Source: Bacillota bacterium (GTDB taxonomy: Bacteria; Bacillota; Bacilli; Alicyclobacillales; Alicyclobacillaceae). From it: a stretch of 5,053 nucleotides of DNA. The translations under genes and the position numbers were made by a program. The DNA is taken from the NCBI GenBank assembly GCA_021820805.1, contig JAKADF010000291.1:1-5053 (forward strand), read 5' to 3'. A model generated the notes under the pieces. That model was not told the DNA's origin, did no database searches, and saw only the letters and a list, made by a program, of their open reading frames with translations. This document shows positions 4,936 to 5,053 of the stretch, one piece after another (positions within the stretch are counted from its first letter, which is position 1; every line of letters begins with the position of its first letter).

Positions 4936-5053
4936 TTAACCAACAGAGCCAACCATTTCAAACTTAATTAATCGGTTCATTTCTACGGCATATTCCATTG
5001 GCAGTTCCCGGGTAAATGGTTCAATAAAACCCATAACAATCATCCGGGTTGCC
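4936..5053 (-). CDS. sufB: Fe-S cluster assembly protein SufB, C-terminal 38 residues (partial)
   Basis: SufB is the scaffold subunit of the SufBCD complex, where new Fe-S clusters are built with sulfur from SufS/SufU. Only the end of the gene is in the window: the frame enters at the right edge and reads [20 protein letters not shown], then [18 protein letters not shown] and a TAA stop. The segments [15 protein letters not shown] and [12 protein letters not shown] are the well-conserved C-terminus of SufB. In Bacilli sufB is often the last gene of sufCDSUB, which fits the terminator-like stem directly after it. Cut by the window edge, not truncated in itself as far as can be seen. Confidence 0.95.
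   Translation of the reverse strand, partial: ATRMIVMGFIEPFTRELPMEYAVEMNRLIKFEMVGSVG

Overview
The window looks like chromosomal DNA from a moderately AT-rich Firmicute of class Bacilli. Two points support this: a Bacillus-type FadR/EtfB/EtfA cluster preceded by a near-consensus FadR operator, and strong AGGAGG-type ribosome sites. The arrangement sufB, Rieske ferredoxin, Rrf2 regulator would fit Alicyclobacillaceae-like Bacilli, but that finer placement is a guess. Nothing points to a phage, plasmid, insertion sequence or CRISPR array.

Layout, left to right. At 1-759, read leftwards, are an extended -10 promoter, panD (aspartate 1-decarboxylase, making beta-alanine for pantothenate and CoA) and a small lysine-rich protein of unknown function. 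The reading frame of the small gene stays open past its amber stop to the window edge. At 829-1038, read rightwards, is a tiny gene for a 44-residue putative membrane protein with an excellent ribosome site. A bidirectional terminator at 1067-1097 separates it from the etf operon. At 1109-3574, read leftwards, is the operon fadR-etfB-etfA with a good sigma-A type promoter and a FadR box just after the predicted transcription start. FadR should sense long-chain acyl-CoA and control its own operon; EtfAB collects electrons from acyl-CoA dehydrogenases of beta-oxidation.

At 3585-3974, read rightwards and divergent from fadR, is an uncharacterised small soluble protein. It meets the suf cluster tail-to-tail at a perfect 19-bp inverted repeat, a likely two-way terminator. 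At 4063-5053, read leftwards, are the C-terminus of SufB (Fe-S cluster assembly scaffold, cut by the window edge), a stem-loop, a Rieske-type [2Fe-2S] ferredoxin and an IscR-like Rrf2 regulator with three cysteines. These three probably belong to Fe-S biogenesis and its control.

Most of the window is ordinary housekeeping metabolism. The points worth a second look are the fadR start (an apparent ATC start placed right behind a strong ribosome site), the in-frame amber stop in the lysine-rich gene, the cysteine spacing of the Rrf2 regulator, and the near absence of ATG starts in the right-hand genes. I found no convincing evidence of a wholly new system.
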